Assembly (NCBI RefSeq): GCF_015624425.1
Contig: NZ_CP049919.1
Span: 5,580,001-5,644,000, forward strand
Origin: Roseateles sp. DAIF2
GTDB taxonomy: Bacteria; Pseudomonadota; Gammaproteobacteria; Burkholderiales; Burkholderiaceae_C
Direction: 5' to 3'
Length of the DNA stretch: 64,000 nucleotides
Shown here piece by piece: positions 18,333 through 27,922 of this stretch. Positions within the stretch are counted from its first letter, which is position 1; the number at the start of each line of letters is the position of its first letter. Made by a program: the position numbers and the translations under genes. A model generated the notes under the pieces. It had not been told where the DNA came from. It saw nothing but the letters and a program-made list of their open reading frames with translations, and ran no database searches.

Positions 18333-21300
18333 TTAATTGAAGGTGAACTGCATCTGCGCAAACAAGCGACGGCCGATCACGTCATAGGTGGACGGATCGG
18401 TGCCCGACTGCACGTTCGGCGCGTAGACCGGCGGCTTCTTGTCGAACGCATTGTTCAGGCCCATGCGCACCGACATCCCCTTGCGGAACTCCCAGGTCGC
18501 ACCCAGATCGACATAGGTCACGTCAGGCACACCGGTAAAGACTTCGCCGGGGAAGTTCAGCGCCATGCGGTTCTTCATCGAACCGATGTAGCGGATGCGC
18601 GAGTCCACCGAGACATCGCCCAGCTTGTAGCGGATGTTGAAGATGCCACGAGTCTTGGGGAACGACTGGCCCAAGCCGGAACCGAAGTAGGCCACCGTAC
18701 CTTCATAGCTCTTGCTTTGCAGATAGCTGGCAGCTTTCCGTTCATGCTTGAGCAGGAAGTTCAGGTTGGCACCCAGATCCAGGCGGCCAGGGCCGACACG
18801 ATCACTCCATCCAAGCGCCAGATCGATACCGCTGGTCTTGATCCGGCCTTCATTGCTGTTGGCAAAGAGCCCATCGGCGGCGTAACCGTTTTCCAGCACA
18901 CCGATGTCAGCACCGGAGCGCCCGATGCCCTTGCAGGCCGGATGGTCCTTGCTGTACTGCGCATTGCTGCCATCGTAGTTGTAGCAACTTGCGATCAGTT
19001 GGTTCGAGTCGGGAGTAAGGATCGCATCCTTGACGTCGAAGCTGTAGTAGTCGATAGACCCGGAGAAGCCCTTGAACATGCCGTCCGTCGGCACCCAGAC
19101 CAGGCCCACGGTCACGCTGTTGCCCTTCTCGGGCTTCAGGTTGATGTTGCCCGCCTGATTGATACCGAGCTGCGATCCAGGCAGTTGGGCGTAGGTCGCC
19201 AGATTGGAGGCCGAGACGCCGGTCGCCTGACACAGGGCGGCCAGCTTGGCCGCATCCGCGCCGGTCGTACGCGCCACCGAACTGGCAGAGCAGGGGTCGA
19301 AGATCTGCGGCGCAGAGCCACTGCCATCGAACAGCTCGCCGAAATTGGGCGCACGCACCGCCTTCTGCAGCGACATGCGGGCGCGCAGGTCGTCGCTGGG
19401 CACCCATGTCAGGTTCAGCGAGAAGGCATTGCTGCTCTGGCTGGGGGTGTCCAGGTTATTCAAGGTGTCCGTGGCCTTGGCCGTGGAGTGGCGTGCTGCC
19501 AGGCTCAGGTCCAGGGACTTCGCCATCGGAGCGCGGCTCAGCAACGGGATCTGTAGTTCACCGAACACGTCCTTGAAGCTGTTCTTCCCGCCGGCCGGAG
19601 ACTGGACGTTGAAACCCGAGATTGGGCCGCTGCCCGCACCGGGATCAAAGTTGTACTTGAAGTTGCGGAACTCCAGACCGCCAACCAGGGCCAGCGGGCC
19701 GGCAGACAACTGAGCCAGTTCACCGGAGATGAAGGCTTGGCCGATGCTCTGATCGAAGGTGGTCTGCTGGCCTCCGGGCGCTGCCAGATAGGCCTGGCAG
19801 GATGCCGACATACTCTGGCGGCCAAAGGGGTTGATCCCGCCATCGCACAGGCTCTTGCCGCCGTCCGCAGCGGCCAGGGCATTCAGCAGCTTGTTGGTGT
19901 CGACATTGCCCGTCACGTCGTTCGTGATCTTGGTGCGGCCCTCGGACAGGTAGGCCTCCCAGGTCCACGCATCCGACCACAGCTCGCCCTTGGCCCCGAT
20001 AAGGCCCTGGCTCACCTCATTGGTGAACTTGTTCTGGCGCAGACCCACCGGGACGGTACGCCAGGTAAAGAGGAAGGCCTCGCTGGCGCCCGAGCCCACC
20101 AGGTTCGGGTCATCGCCGGTCCGCGACGCAAGCAGTACCGCCAAGTCCTTGGGGATGAAGGGATTGGTGACCGGAATGACCAGGTTTCTCAGAGCCGATC
20201 GACCAGGTGTCACAAGCGCGCTGGAACCCTCGTTCGACTTGGCCACGTTGGGCGCCTTGACCTCGATGGTCGGCACCGGGGTCGGGGCCAGGGCCGTGGC
20301 GGACTCATAGCGGGTGTAGCCGAAACGGGCAAAGACCTCGGTCTTGTCCGTCACCTTGAAGTCCATGCGGCCCATCATCGAGCGCCGCTCCAAGGGGAGC
20401 GTCAGGATGTTGACGGCATCGAAGTTGTACGAATAGACGTCCGGGAACAGCTTGGTGTTCACCCCCATGTCCACCGGGTAGCGCCAGTTGATGACGTCCA
20501 GGTTCTTGTTGTTGAACACCCCAGGATAGAACAAGGTGCCGTCCGTATTGAACGAATGGGCCGATCCCCTCGTAATCAGGCCGGCAGGCGTTCCAGCGTA
20601 GCCGTTGTACAGCGCATCCACCGCGGCCTGGCTAGGTTGATTGGTGGAGCCTGCGATATAGCGCCCCTCAGGCCAGAAGGAGGTCGTCGATGTCGCCACG
20701 GCGGCAAACGGGCGCTGCCCCTTGATCAGGCCTTCACGCTTGGCAAACTCGAACGAGAGGACGGCATTGCCGCGGTTGTCCGCAAAGTTGCCACCCAGGG
20801 TGATGCTGGCGTTCTTCTCCTCGGCATCCTTTTGCTTGGTCGTGTTCGAAATGCCGGCGCGAAGATCCAGACCCTGGAAGCGACGCTTCAGCTTGATATT
20901 GACCACGCCACCGATCGCGTCGGCACCATACACCGCGCCGGCACCGCCGGTGATCACTTCGATGCTCTCGACGAGCGCCATCGGAATGGTGTTCAAGTCC
21001 ACCGTCTGATCCGACGCCGACACCATCGGTCGACGTCCATCGATCAGGATCAGGTTGCGGTTGGAGCCCAGACCACGCAGGTCGATATTGGCCTGACCGC
21101 CATTGCCCGGATTGTTGGAGGTGGTGGTGCCCGCAGGGTTGATCTGCGGCAGCGAGTTCAGGAAGGTATCCAGGGTAACGTCCTGGTTTGCCTTCAACTC
21201 TGCCTCGGTGATCGTAAGGATGGGGCTGGTTGCCGTCAGATCGACTTTCTTGATCCGACTGCCAGTAATCTCAATGCGCTCAAGCTTCTCCTGTGCGACC

Positions 21301-21368
21301 ACGGGGGTCGCTAGAGCACCTCCCATGACGATCAGCACTGCGATGCTGGTGGCTTTTCGTTTGAACAT
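18333..21368 (-). CDS. TonB-dependent outer-membrane receptor 3
   Basis: 1011-residue receptor, the largest and most divergent of the five. Signal peptide ends near TPVVAQ; then LERIEITGSRIKK, a plug with FLNSLPQINPAG, NRNLILIDGRRP and TGGAGAVYGADAIGGVVN, and a barrel ending QMQFTFN. NINLKPEKGNSVTVGL and NNAFDKKPPVY are typical late-barrel motifs. The glycine/asparagine-rich TTTSNNPGNGGQANIDLRG plug segment sets it apart from its neighbours and is common in large-substrate receptors (inference). The ATG at 21368 has TTGGAG upstream and gives a clean signal peptide; upstream in-frame codons were rejected. Substrate unknown. Confidence 0.92.
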   Translation of the reverse strand: MFKRKATSIAVLIVMGGALATPVVAQEKLERIEITGSRIKKVDLTATSPILTITEAELKANQDVTLDTFLNSLPQINPAGTTTSNNPGNGGQANIDLRGLGSNRNLILIDGRRPMVSASDQTVDLNTIPMALVESIEVITGGAGAVYGADAIGGVVNIKLKRRFQGLDLRAGISNTTKQKDAEEKNASITLGGNFADNRGNAVLSFEFAKREGLIKGQRPFAAVATSTTSFWPEGRYIAGSTNQPSQAAVDALYNGYAGTPAGLITRGSAHSFNTDGTLFYPGVFNNKNLDVINWRYPVDMGVNTKLFPDVYSYNFDAVNILTLPLERRSMMGRMDFKVTDKTEVFARFGYTRYESATALAPTPVPTIEVKAPNVAKSNEGSSALVTPGRSALRNLVIPVTNPFIPKDLAVLLASRTGDDPNLVGSGASEAFLFTWRTVPVGLRQNKFTNEVSQGLIGAKGELWSDAWTWEAYLSEGRTKITNDVTGNVDTNKLLNALAAADGGKSLCDGGINPFGRQSMSASCQAYLAAPGGQQTTFDQSIGQAFISGELAQLSAGPLALVGGLEFRNFKYNFDPGAGSGPISGFNVQSPAGGKNSFKDVFGELQIPLLSRAPMAKSLDLSLAARHSTAKATDTLNNLDTPSQSSNAFSLNLTWVPSDDLRARMSLQKAVRAPNFGELFDGSGSAPQIFDPCSASSVARTTGADAAKLAALCQATGVSASNLATYAQLPGSQLGINQAGNINLKPEKGNSVTVGLVWVPTDGMFKGFSGSIDYYSFDVKDAILTPDSNQLIASCYNYDGSNAQYSKDHPACKGIGRSGADIGVLENGYAADGLFANSNEGRIKTSGIDLALGWSDRVGPGRLDLGANLNFLLKHERKAASYLQSKSYEGTVAYFGSGLGQSFPKTRGIFNIRYKLGDVSVDSRIRYIGSMKNRMALNFPGEVFTGVPDVTYVDLGATWEFRKGMSVRMGLNNAFDKKPPVYAPNVQSGTDPSTYDVIGRRLFAQMQFTFN

Positions 21369-21762
21369 AGAGCACTCCAAGTGCGGAAGAGACAATGAAG
21401 CCGTTTCTTCGTGAGAAACAGGCAAGTTGGTGGGGCATGGGCCAGTAAGCCTTCTGCGATCCAGTTACCAACTGTTCACGAAGCGGAAAAAATCGACCCT
21501 CCGGGTTGGCCCCAATTGAGCCAACGGATCACAGGGACGGCAGCACATTCGACCGCCTTTCGCACAAAATCCTGGTGAAAGCCCTAGCCCTCCGACCAAC
21601 TGTGCGGGTGTCGGACGTTGCAGTCGGACAACGCCCTTTTGCCACACATGTGCATTGCAAATCGCCCAAATAGCTTGAAGCTTCGATTGGCAGAGTAAAA
21701 AGCCACCTGAATCGAGGCATGGCCCGACCCAGGTGGCTCGACCGGCTTCAGCCGGATTTAAG
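21369..21762. promoter_or_regulatory. Spacer between TonB receptors 3 and 4
   Basis: 394 bp with no credible gene. It holds the terminator of receptor 4 (21701-21738), GCTTGAA at 21673-21679, TTTCGCACAA at 21558-21567, and presumably the promoter of receptor 3. The two short motifs match elements found upstream of other receptor genes in the array. Confidence 0.4.
21694..21738 (-). terminator. Terminator of TonB receptor 4
   Basis: AGCCACCTG (21701-21709) pairs with CAGGTGGCT (21730-21738) over a 20-base loop; on the minus strand a TTTTTA run follows. Located 24 bp after the stop of receptor 4. Confidence 0.75.
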
Positions 21763-24531
21763 TCAGAACTTGTAGGTGCCGTTCAGATAGACGGTACGTC
21801 CACGTGGGTCGTAGTAGCGAGGGTCGTAGCCAAACGGCTGACCCCGATTCGCACCACTGGTCGAGATCGACAGCGGGGGGTTCTTGTCGAACAGATTCAG
21901 TACCCCACCCGTGAAGACGAAGCTCTTGTTCAGCTCGTAGCCGGTCTGCCAATCCGCCGTCGCGTAGTAACCCACGTCCAGGCGAATTGTCTCCTTGCCC
22001 GTCACCTTGCCGCTGGCATCAAGAACCTCCACGGTCTTTTCCTGGTCCTTGAAGCCGGACTTGAAGTTGATGCCCAGGGTGTGGGTCCAGGGGCCGGCCT
22101 TCAAGGTATTGGTCCAACGCCCAGTAACGCGGAAGGTGACGACCCCCAGAGCCTTGCTGTAGTCGCCGATGGCCGAGTTGTAAGGGCCATCCTTCAGCTG
22201 CTGCTGGTCTTCGCGGATCATGTAGGTCGCGGTGAACTGGGAATTCCAGTCCCCGAAGGCCAGCTTCATGCGCGTCGCGAAATCCAGGTCGATGCCCGAG
22301 TGATAGGCCTTGCCCAGATTGCGGTTGTCGGCTTTGAAAGCCAGGTAGGTCTTGCCCGTCCCGACATCGGTCTGCTTGCCCCAGGAACTGGCATAGGCTT
22401 GCGGATTGCCAAACACCAGCTGCTCGGGCAGTTGACCGAAGGCATCGGTGATCCCCACCCACCACAGATCGGCGCCCAGCGTCACGCTCTTGGTCGGCTC
22501 GAAGCGCACGCCCAGCGTTGCCTGACGCGACTTCTCGGGCTTCAGTTCCGGGTTGCCGCCGGCCAACTGGTCATACTGCTTGCTGCCGGGATGGCATAGC
22601 ACGCCCAGTGATTTGGCCATGGCCGCCAGTTGCGGTGCATTCGGATCCGAGCAGTCATATTTGTCGCTGGTCACACCATAGGCCTGCAGCGGCGAGTTGA
22701 TCTGCGAGACGGTGGGAGCGTGGTAGCCCGAACCCAGCGAGCCACGGATCAGCAGATTGGAGGTCGGGGTCCAGCGGAAGCTCTCCTTGAAGGTGGTGGT
22801 GCCACCAAAGTCGGAGAAACGGTCATAGCGGATAGCTGTGCCCAACTCGAAACCCTTGACCACCGGAATCACCAGTTCGGCGAAGCCGCCCCGCAATTTG
22901 CGTCCGGCCGAATAGGGCCCCTTTGCCGAGGCATCACCGAAACGCTGGTCGCGGTCCTCCGGCTTGGTGGCGATAGTGCCGGCCACCGGGTCGGACAGCA
23001 GACCTTGGGCAAACAGGCTGGGCTTGGACGCGAAGTCCTCCTTGCTGAGATTCACGCCGACACCCAGCAGCATCGGGCCGGCCGGCAGCTGCAGCAATTC
23101 GCGCGAGCCGCGCAGCTCGGCCGTGGTCAGCTTGGACACGCCACCGTCCCAGTAGCCAACATAGTTGGTGCCCGCAATCGCCTTCATCGCCTCGGCCGAC
23201 TGCTTGCCCGGGCCGACAAAGGGATCGAGCAGACCGCTGGCGCGCAGGCGCCCGACCGCCATCGCACCCGGATAGCCAGAAGTCACACCGGCCACATCGC
23301 TCTTGGAATGGGTAAAGCCGGCGTTGTAGTCCCAGCCCGCAAACGCGCCACGCACACCCAGCGACAGGTCGAAGAACTTGGCCGTGTCGTTGTTCGTGCG
23401 CTTGCCCATATCGAACAGGCGATAAGCAGCCGTACTGTCGCCCGTGACCCCCCAGGGCTTCAGGTACTTGTCATGCAAGGCGGAGCCGGCCGCGATGGTG
23501 ATGTTGCCCGGCACGGGGGCGATGCGCGATGTCTGCTCGGTCTTGGACCACAGCAGGTCGGCGAAGAGCTCATGCTCGCCCAGCCGTTTGGTAAAGGAGG
23601 CAAAGGCGCTGTCGCGCTTGCGCTCCGGATAAATTTCCAGATCGCCGACAAAGTCGTAGCCGCAATAGTCGCCTCCCGCATCAGTGATGCGGAAGGTCTT
23701 CTCCGGGCAGGAGCCATTTGCCTTCAGATAGGGGCTGAACAGCAGGCCCGCATCATTGGTGGCGTTCGCCGGGATGGGGCTCTGCGAGAACTGCTTGAAC
23801 TGGTAGCGCTTGCCGGCATGCTCAAACTGAATCAGGCCGGTCTTGCCATAACTGCGTGCCGACGACAGCAACTGGGTGCGCTCGTCATGTGCATAGGCCA
23901 GCATCAGGTTGTAGCCGTCGGCCGCCACATTGCCGAAGCCCTTGCTGATGCTGAAGCGCTTTTCCTCGGCGCCCCCATCGGGCTTGGAAATTCCGACGCT
24001 CAAATCCCCCTTGGACAGATCGCGCTTGGTGATGAAGTTCACCACGCCGGCAATCGCGTCTGCACCGTACAGCGCGGAAGCTCCATCGGTCAGCACCTCG
24101 ACACGCTCGATGGCCGAGACGGGAATTGCATTCAGATCGAAGCCCGCAGCAAAGCCGGTCAGGGTTTGACCGCCAAACAAGGACAGTCGATGCCCGTTCA
24201 ACAGCACCAAGGTGCGGGTCTCACCGATGTTGTGAACCGAGACGCCAGAGAAGCCGAAGGTGGCTCCGCCCACGGAACTGGCCTCGCCGGTTGCCCCTTG
24301 CACCGAGGTCACGCGGCGCAGCAGGTCGACCGTCGATGTGGCGCCGGAGCGCTCGATGTCCTCGCGCTTCAACACCATCACCGGCAAGGCCGATTCGGCA
24401 TCGATACGGCGCACGGACGACCCCGTGACCTCTACGCGTTCAAGCTGTTGCTGCTGCGCAAGAACCGAACTCGCCGATATCCCCCCAAGCACCGCTAACA
24501 CTGCGGCACTCACCCGAGTCATTTTGAACAT
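21763..24531 (-). CDS. TonB-dependent outer-membrane receptor 4
   Basis: 922-residue receptor. Signal peptide MFKMTRVSAAVLAVLGG to SSVLAQ, TonB-box-like LERVEVTGSSVRRI, plug (LLRRVTSVQGATGE, VLLNGHRLSLFGG, DGASALYGADAIAGVVNF) and barrel ending NGTYKF. NPELKPEKSRQATLGVRFEP and LNLFDKNPPLSIS are shared with receptors 1 and 2. The start at 24531 is chosen for the signal peptide; the frame continues upstream without one, and the Shine-Dalgarno (TGGAAAA) is weak. It has its own terminator and a 438-bp leader, suggesting independent control. Substrate unknown. Confidence 0.9.
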   Translation of the reverse strand: MFKMTRVSAAVLAVLGGISASSVLAQQQQLERVEVTGSSVRRIDAESALPVMVLKREDIERSGATSTVDLLRRVTSVQGATGEASSVGGATFGFSGVSVHNIGETRTLVLLNGHRLSLFGGQTLTGFAAGFDLNAIPVSAIERVEVLTDGASALYGADAIAGVVNFITKRDLSKGDLSVGISKPDGGAEEKRFSISKGFGNVAADGYNLMLAYAHDERTQLLSSARSYGKTGLIQFEHAGKRYQFKQFSQSPIPANATNDAGLLFSPYLKANGSCPEKTFRITDAGGDYCGYDFVGDLEIYPERKRDSAFASFTKRLGEHELFADLLWSKTEQTSRIAPVPGNITIAAGSALHDKYLKPWGVTGDSTAAYRLFDMGKRTNNDTAKFFDLSLGVRGAFAGWDYNAGFTHSKSDVAGVTSGYPGAMAVGRLRASGLLDPFVGPGKQSAEAMKAIAGTNYVGYWDGGVSKLTTAELRGSRELLQLPAGPMLLGVGVNLSKEDFASKPSLFAQGLLSDPVAGTIATKPEDRDQRFGDASAKGPYSAGRKLRGGFAELVIPVVKGFELGTAIRYDRFSDFGGTTTFKESFRWTPTSNLLIRGSLGSGYHAPTVSQINSPLQAYGVTSDKYDCSDPNAPQLAAMAKSLGVLCHPGSKQYDQLAGGNPELKPEKSRQATLGVRFEPTKSVTLGADLWWVGITDAFGQLPEQLVFGNPQAYASSWGKQTDVGTGKTYLAFKADNRNLGKAYHSGIDLDFATRMKLAFGDWNSQFTATYMIREDQQQLKDGPYNSAIGDYSKALGVVTFRVTGRWTNTLKAGPWTHTLGINFKSGFKDQEKTVEVLDASGKVTGKETIRLDVGYYATADWQTGYELNKSFVFTGGVLNLFDKNPPLSISTSGANRGQPFGYDPRYYDPRGRTVYLNGTYKF

Positions 24532-24969
24532 GATTTTCCAGTGCATTCGTTTTGATTTCGTCATAGCCAACCAGTCACGTGGTACGTACACCGGCAGACT
24601 CCCTTCTCGCTCGAGTGTTTCGAACGAGGGCGCCAATTTCGATGACTTGCTTGGACCCAAGAATGCGGAGAAACCATACGGCGTCAGCCGAAGCACACAG
24701 CGCAGGAAAACACGCCGCAGATCGCACGAAAACTGAGGGTGACCTCCGGCATTTGGTCGCTCTTGATGCTTGCATCGACGCGAGACATTCAGCTATCGAC
24801 TCGTCAAACCGCGATCACTCCATGCGACCAACATCAGAGAGACCCAAGACGCCGCGAACGAGATCCACTGCAATAGGAGATTGATGGGCGTTGCACGCCC
24901 ACATAGATCGGCGGGAAGAGCGGGCCAAAAAAAAGGCCCCGAAGGGCCTTTTGCAGTCTTGCTGTTCGA
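24532..24969. promoter_or_regulatory. Spacer between TonB receptors 4 and 5
   Basis: 438 bp without a credible gene. Near receptor 4 lies an inverted repeat CTCGCTCGA (24606-24614) / TCGAACGAG (24620-24628) with one G-T mismatch, 75-98 bp upstream of the receptor ATG and a possible operator. At the other end lies the terminator of receptor 5. Nothing else is recognisable. Confidence 0.4.
24923..24952 (-). terminator. Terminator of TonB receptor 5
   Basis: AAAAGGCCC (24931-24939) / GGGCCTTTT (24944-24952), loop CGAA; on the minus strand a run of eight T follows. Strong intrinsic terminator 18 bp after the receptor 5 stop. Confidence 0.9.
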
Positions 24970-27546
24970 TCAGAACGAGTAGTTGGCGCTGACCGTGAAG
25001 TAGCGGCCGCGAATATCGTCCATCTGCGAGAAGCCCAGGGTGCGAGGGTCGTTGTTGGAGAACGGCGGCTCCTTGTTGAGCAGGTTCCGCACCGACCCCG
25101 ACAGACGCAACCCCTTGAATCCCGTGTAGACCAGCGAGAAATCGAAGGTGTCGAAGTTGCCAACAACGGCGGTGGCAGCGGTCACGGGCGTGGCCGCCTG
25201 CGATTGCGGCTTGTCATACATGTCGGCGCGGCTATTGAACACCAGGCTGCTGTCCCAGTTGCCCGTCTGGAAGCCAAGGCGGGCCTGAGTGCGCCAGCGC
25301 GGCAGGTTCAGCAGGGCCAGACGGTTGTACATCGGCGTGCCGGGCATGTCGGCATAGGTGTACTTGCTGTAGTACGTGCCCGAGGCCTCCAGGGTGAAGC
25401 GGCCAATCGATGTCAGGATGCGCTGCTCAGCTGAAACATCGAAGCCGCGGATCTTGCGCTGGCCCAGGTTGCCGTTCGAGGTGTTCACCGCCGTAATGGT
25501 GCCGCCGGCATTGCGCGTCACCGAGTACAGCGAGTTGCCGCCCAGGGTCGTAGTGGCGCCCGTCACATAAGGCACGCTGTCGATGACGTACTGCGTGAGG
25601 ACCAGGCCGATCTCATCGGTCTTGTCGATCATGAAATAGTCCAGGCCCAGGCGCGTGTTGGCGGTCGGCTCCAGCTGCACGCCGAAGTTCATGCCCTTGG
25701 CCTTCTCGGGCTTGAGTGCCGGATTGCCGCTGGAGAAGCGGTCGTACTGCAGGCGCGGGCAGGTCGTCTGCTTGCGCGCCGTGCAACCCGGGGTATCCTG
25801 CACAGAGTCGGCGCTCTGGTTCTGGCCGCCAAACTGGTCACGCAGCGAGGGCATCTTAAAGCCCTCGGAATAGGAGGCGCGCAGCAGCACCTCCTTCACC
25901 GGCTGGAAGCGCACCGCGACCTTGGGCGTCGTCGAGCTGATGCCGCCCTCATAACGGTCGTGGCGCAGCGCCAGCTGGGCCTCGATACTCTTGGTGAATG
26001 GGAGGCTCATTTCGGCATAGGCGGCCGACAAGGTCCGGTCGGCAACGACCTGCGATTGCTGGATGCCGCCGAAGATGTTGCCAATACGGGCATTCGCACC
26101 CGGCACGTCGGAAATTTCCTCTTTGCCAAAGGTCACGCCGGCCGCCAGGCCGATGGCGCCGCCGGACAGTTGCCCCACCTCCGTCGACACCTTGGCGTCG
26201 ATGAAGGTATTGGTGGTCTCGCCGACACGGGTGTCGCTCGACTTGATCGCATCAACCACCGATTGTGGGTTCTTCAGCGAGAACGGATCGAAGGTACGGT
26301 TGGCGATCGCCGCGAACATCTTGTCCAGCAGGAAGTAGCCACCATCGACGTTGGTCGTCTTGTTCTTCGCCTGACCAACCGCCACGTTGTAGTCGTACTT
26401 GCCAAAGGTGCCCTCGATGCCGACCAGCACGCGCGAAGCGTCGGAAGTGTTGTCGGTGGTTCGCGGGCCGGCCTGCAGCGGACGTCCGCGCACCGAGATG
26501 GCGGTATTGAAGCTGTTGGCGGGATGCCCCACCGGCAGCGTAAAGATGCCGGGAGCTCCAGCAGCACTGGCGAAGCTCTCACTACGCGAGAACATCACTT
26601 CGGCGAAGGCCTGAGCGTTGCTGCCCAGATTAGCTCGGCCGGAGATCAGGCCGCCCCAGCGCTCCGCACCGTACAAGGTCGTGCGGTAGGGAGTGAAGTC
26701 GAAGACGCAGCTGGAACCGGAGCCGGAGAGCGGCGACGGCGTGACGATCAGGCTGGGATCGGGACAGGGCGTGAACGGCGATTGCAGGCCGGTAGTCGGG
26801 TTCACGAAGTTGCCGGTCGGCGCATAGGTCGACAGCTGGTTGCTGCCGCCAAAGCGGCTGTAGTCACCCGTGCGCGTGCGCTCACGGTCCAGATTCATCA
26901 GCGGCTCGCGCTTGAAGTAGTTCAGGTTGACCAGCACGTTGTAGCCATCGCTGTCCAACTGGCCATGGCCAACCGTGCCGGTCACCGATGTTTCATCGGA
27001 ATCACCCTTCGAGGTGACGCCATAGGACGCCGACATTTCAGCGCCGCGATAGTCACGCCGGGTGATGAAGTTGATCACGCCGCCGATCGCATCGGCACCG
27101 TAAATCGCCGCGGCGCCATCTTTCAGCACTTCGACGCGCTGAATAGCACCCAGCGGGATGGTATTCAGGTTGACGAAGGCCCCGTCGAAGCCGTAGTTGG
27201 CCAGGCGGCGGCCATTCAGCAGCACCACGGTCTGATCGCCAGACAGGCCACGGAAGCCCGCGGTAGCAGAGCCGGTGGCGTTGGGGCTGTTCGACTGCAG
27301 CTCATCGTTGAAGCTCGACATGTACGACAGCGAGCGCAGCAGCTCATTCGTCGTAGCCACGCCCTTGCGCTCGATGTCGGCACGGGTAATCACCTCGACG
27401 GGCAGCGGCCCTTCGGCGGAAATCCGCTTGATGTTGGAACCGGTCACGGTGACGCGTTCCAGGGTTTCTTGCGCCGTGGCAGATGCCGTCACGGCCAAGC
27501 CAAGGCAGACCAGCGCCGCAGCGCTGATTGTGTTGAGTTTGAACAT
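24970..27546 (-). CDS. TonB-dependent outer-membrane receptor 5
   Basis: 858-residue receptor. Signal peptide to ASATAQ, TonB-box-like LERVTVTGSNIKRI, plug ([51 protein letters not shown]) and barrel ending SANYSF. GNPALKPEKAKGMNFGVQ and RNLLNKEPPF are late-barrel motifs. The start at 27546 is preceded by TTGGAG and gives the signal peptide; nine in-frame upstream codons were discarded. First of the four minus-strand receptors. Its leader is rich in repeats, including two CTAATTGAT copies 21 bp apart. Malate synthase G lies upstream with its own terminator. Substrate unknown. Confidence 0.92.
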   Translation of the reverse strand: MFKLNTISAAALVCLGLAVTASATAQETLERVTVTGSNIKRISAEGPLPVEVITRADIERKGVATTNELLRSLSYMSSFNDELQSNSPNATGSATAGFRGLSGDQTVVLLNGRRLANYGFDGAFVNLNTIPLGAIQRVEVLKDGAAAIYGADAIGGVINFITRRDYRGAEMSASYGVTSKGDSDETSVTGTVGHGQLDSDGYNVLVNLNYFKREPLMNLDRERTRTGDYSRFGGSNQLSTYAPTGNFVNPTTGLQSPFTPCPDPSLIVTPSPLSGSGSSCVFDFTPYRTTLYGAERWGGLISGRANLGSNAQAFAEVMFSRSESFASAAGAPGIFTLPVGHPANSFNTAISVRGRPLQAGPRTTDNTSDASRVLVGIEGTFGKYDYNVAVGQAKNKTTNVDGGYFLLDKMFAAIANRTFDPFSLKNPQSVVDAIKSSDTRVGETTNTFIDAKVSTEVGQLSGGAIGLAAGVTFGKEEISDVPGANARIGNIFGGIQQSQVVADRTLSAAYAEMSLPFTKSIEAQLALRHDRYEGGISSTTPKVAVRFQPVKEVLLRASYSEGFKMPSLRDQFGGQNQSADSVQDTPGCTARKQTTCPRLQYDRFSSGNPALKPEKAKGMNFGVQLEPTANTRLGLDYFMIDKTDEIGLVLTQYVIDSVPYVTGATTTLGGNSLYSVTRNAGGTITAVNTSNGNLGQRKIRGFDVSAEQRILTSIGRFTLEASGTYYSKYTYADMPGTPMYNRLALLNLPRWRTQARLGFQTGNWDSSLVFNSRADMYDKPQSQAATPVTAATAVVGNFDTFDFSLVYTGFKGLRLSGSVRNLLNKEPPFSNNDPRTLGFSQMDDIRGRYFTVSANYSF

Positions 27547-27686
27547 CCAATCGCTCCAAAAAAGGCGCCACACCGGCTCTTTTGGATACCGGCGCCACCA
27601 ACAAATGGCCGCCGGTCATGTCACCAGGGCCTCGAAAAGAGGCGCAAGTTTTCAGGTTCAAACTCTTTCAATGCCGCGGGTTCCCC

Positions 27687-27716
27687 CTAATTGATTACAC
27701 CCAACTGCTAATTGAT
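27687..27716. repeat. Tandem direct repeat CTAATTGAT, 21-bp period
   Basis: Two identical 9-mers start 21 bp apart (27687 and 27708), two helical turns, about 150 bp upstream of receptor 5. This is the geometry expected for cooperative binding of a regulator on one DNA face. Confidence 0.5.
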
Positions 27717-27900
27717 GAAAAAAACGCTATCACGGCAAGGGTTAATACCAGTCTATCTATGAGTTTTGGCACCCCCTAGTTGCCTTACCACCACAGTAAA
27801 GGGCGACATTCGAACAAATTCAAGCTATCCGGCGCCTGTTTTCATCAAAGAGCCAGCAGAGAACCACCGACGCCGGCCTAAATCCCCTGCTAAACGCGGA

Positions 27901-27922
27901 AAAAAGGCGCCGAGGGCGCCTT
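27901..27922 (-). terminator. Terminator of glcB
   Basis: AAGGCGCC (27904-27911) / GGCGCCTT (27915-27922), loop GAG, with a T run on the minus strand; 50 bp after the glcB stop. Confidence 0.85.
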
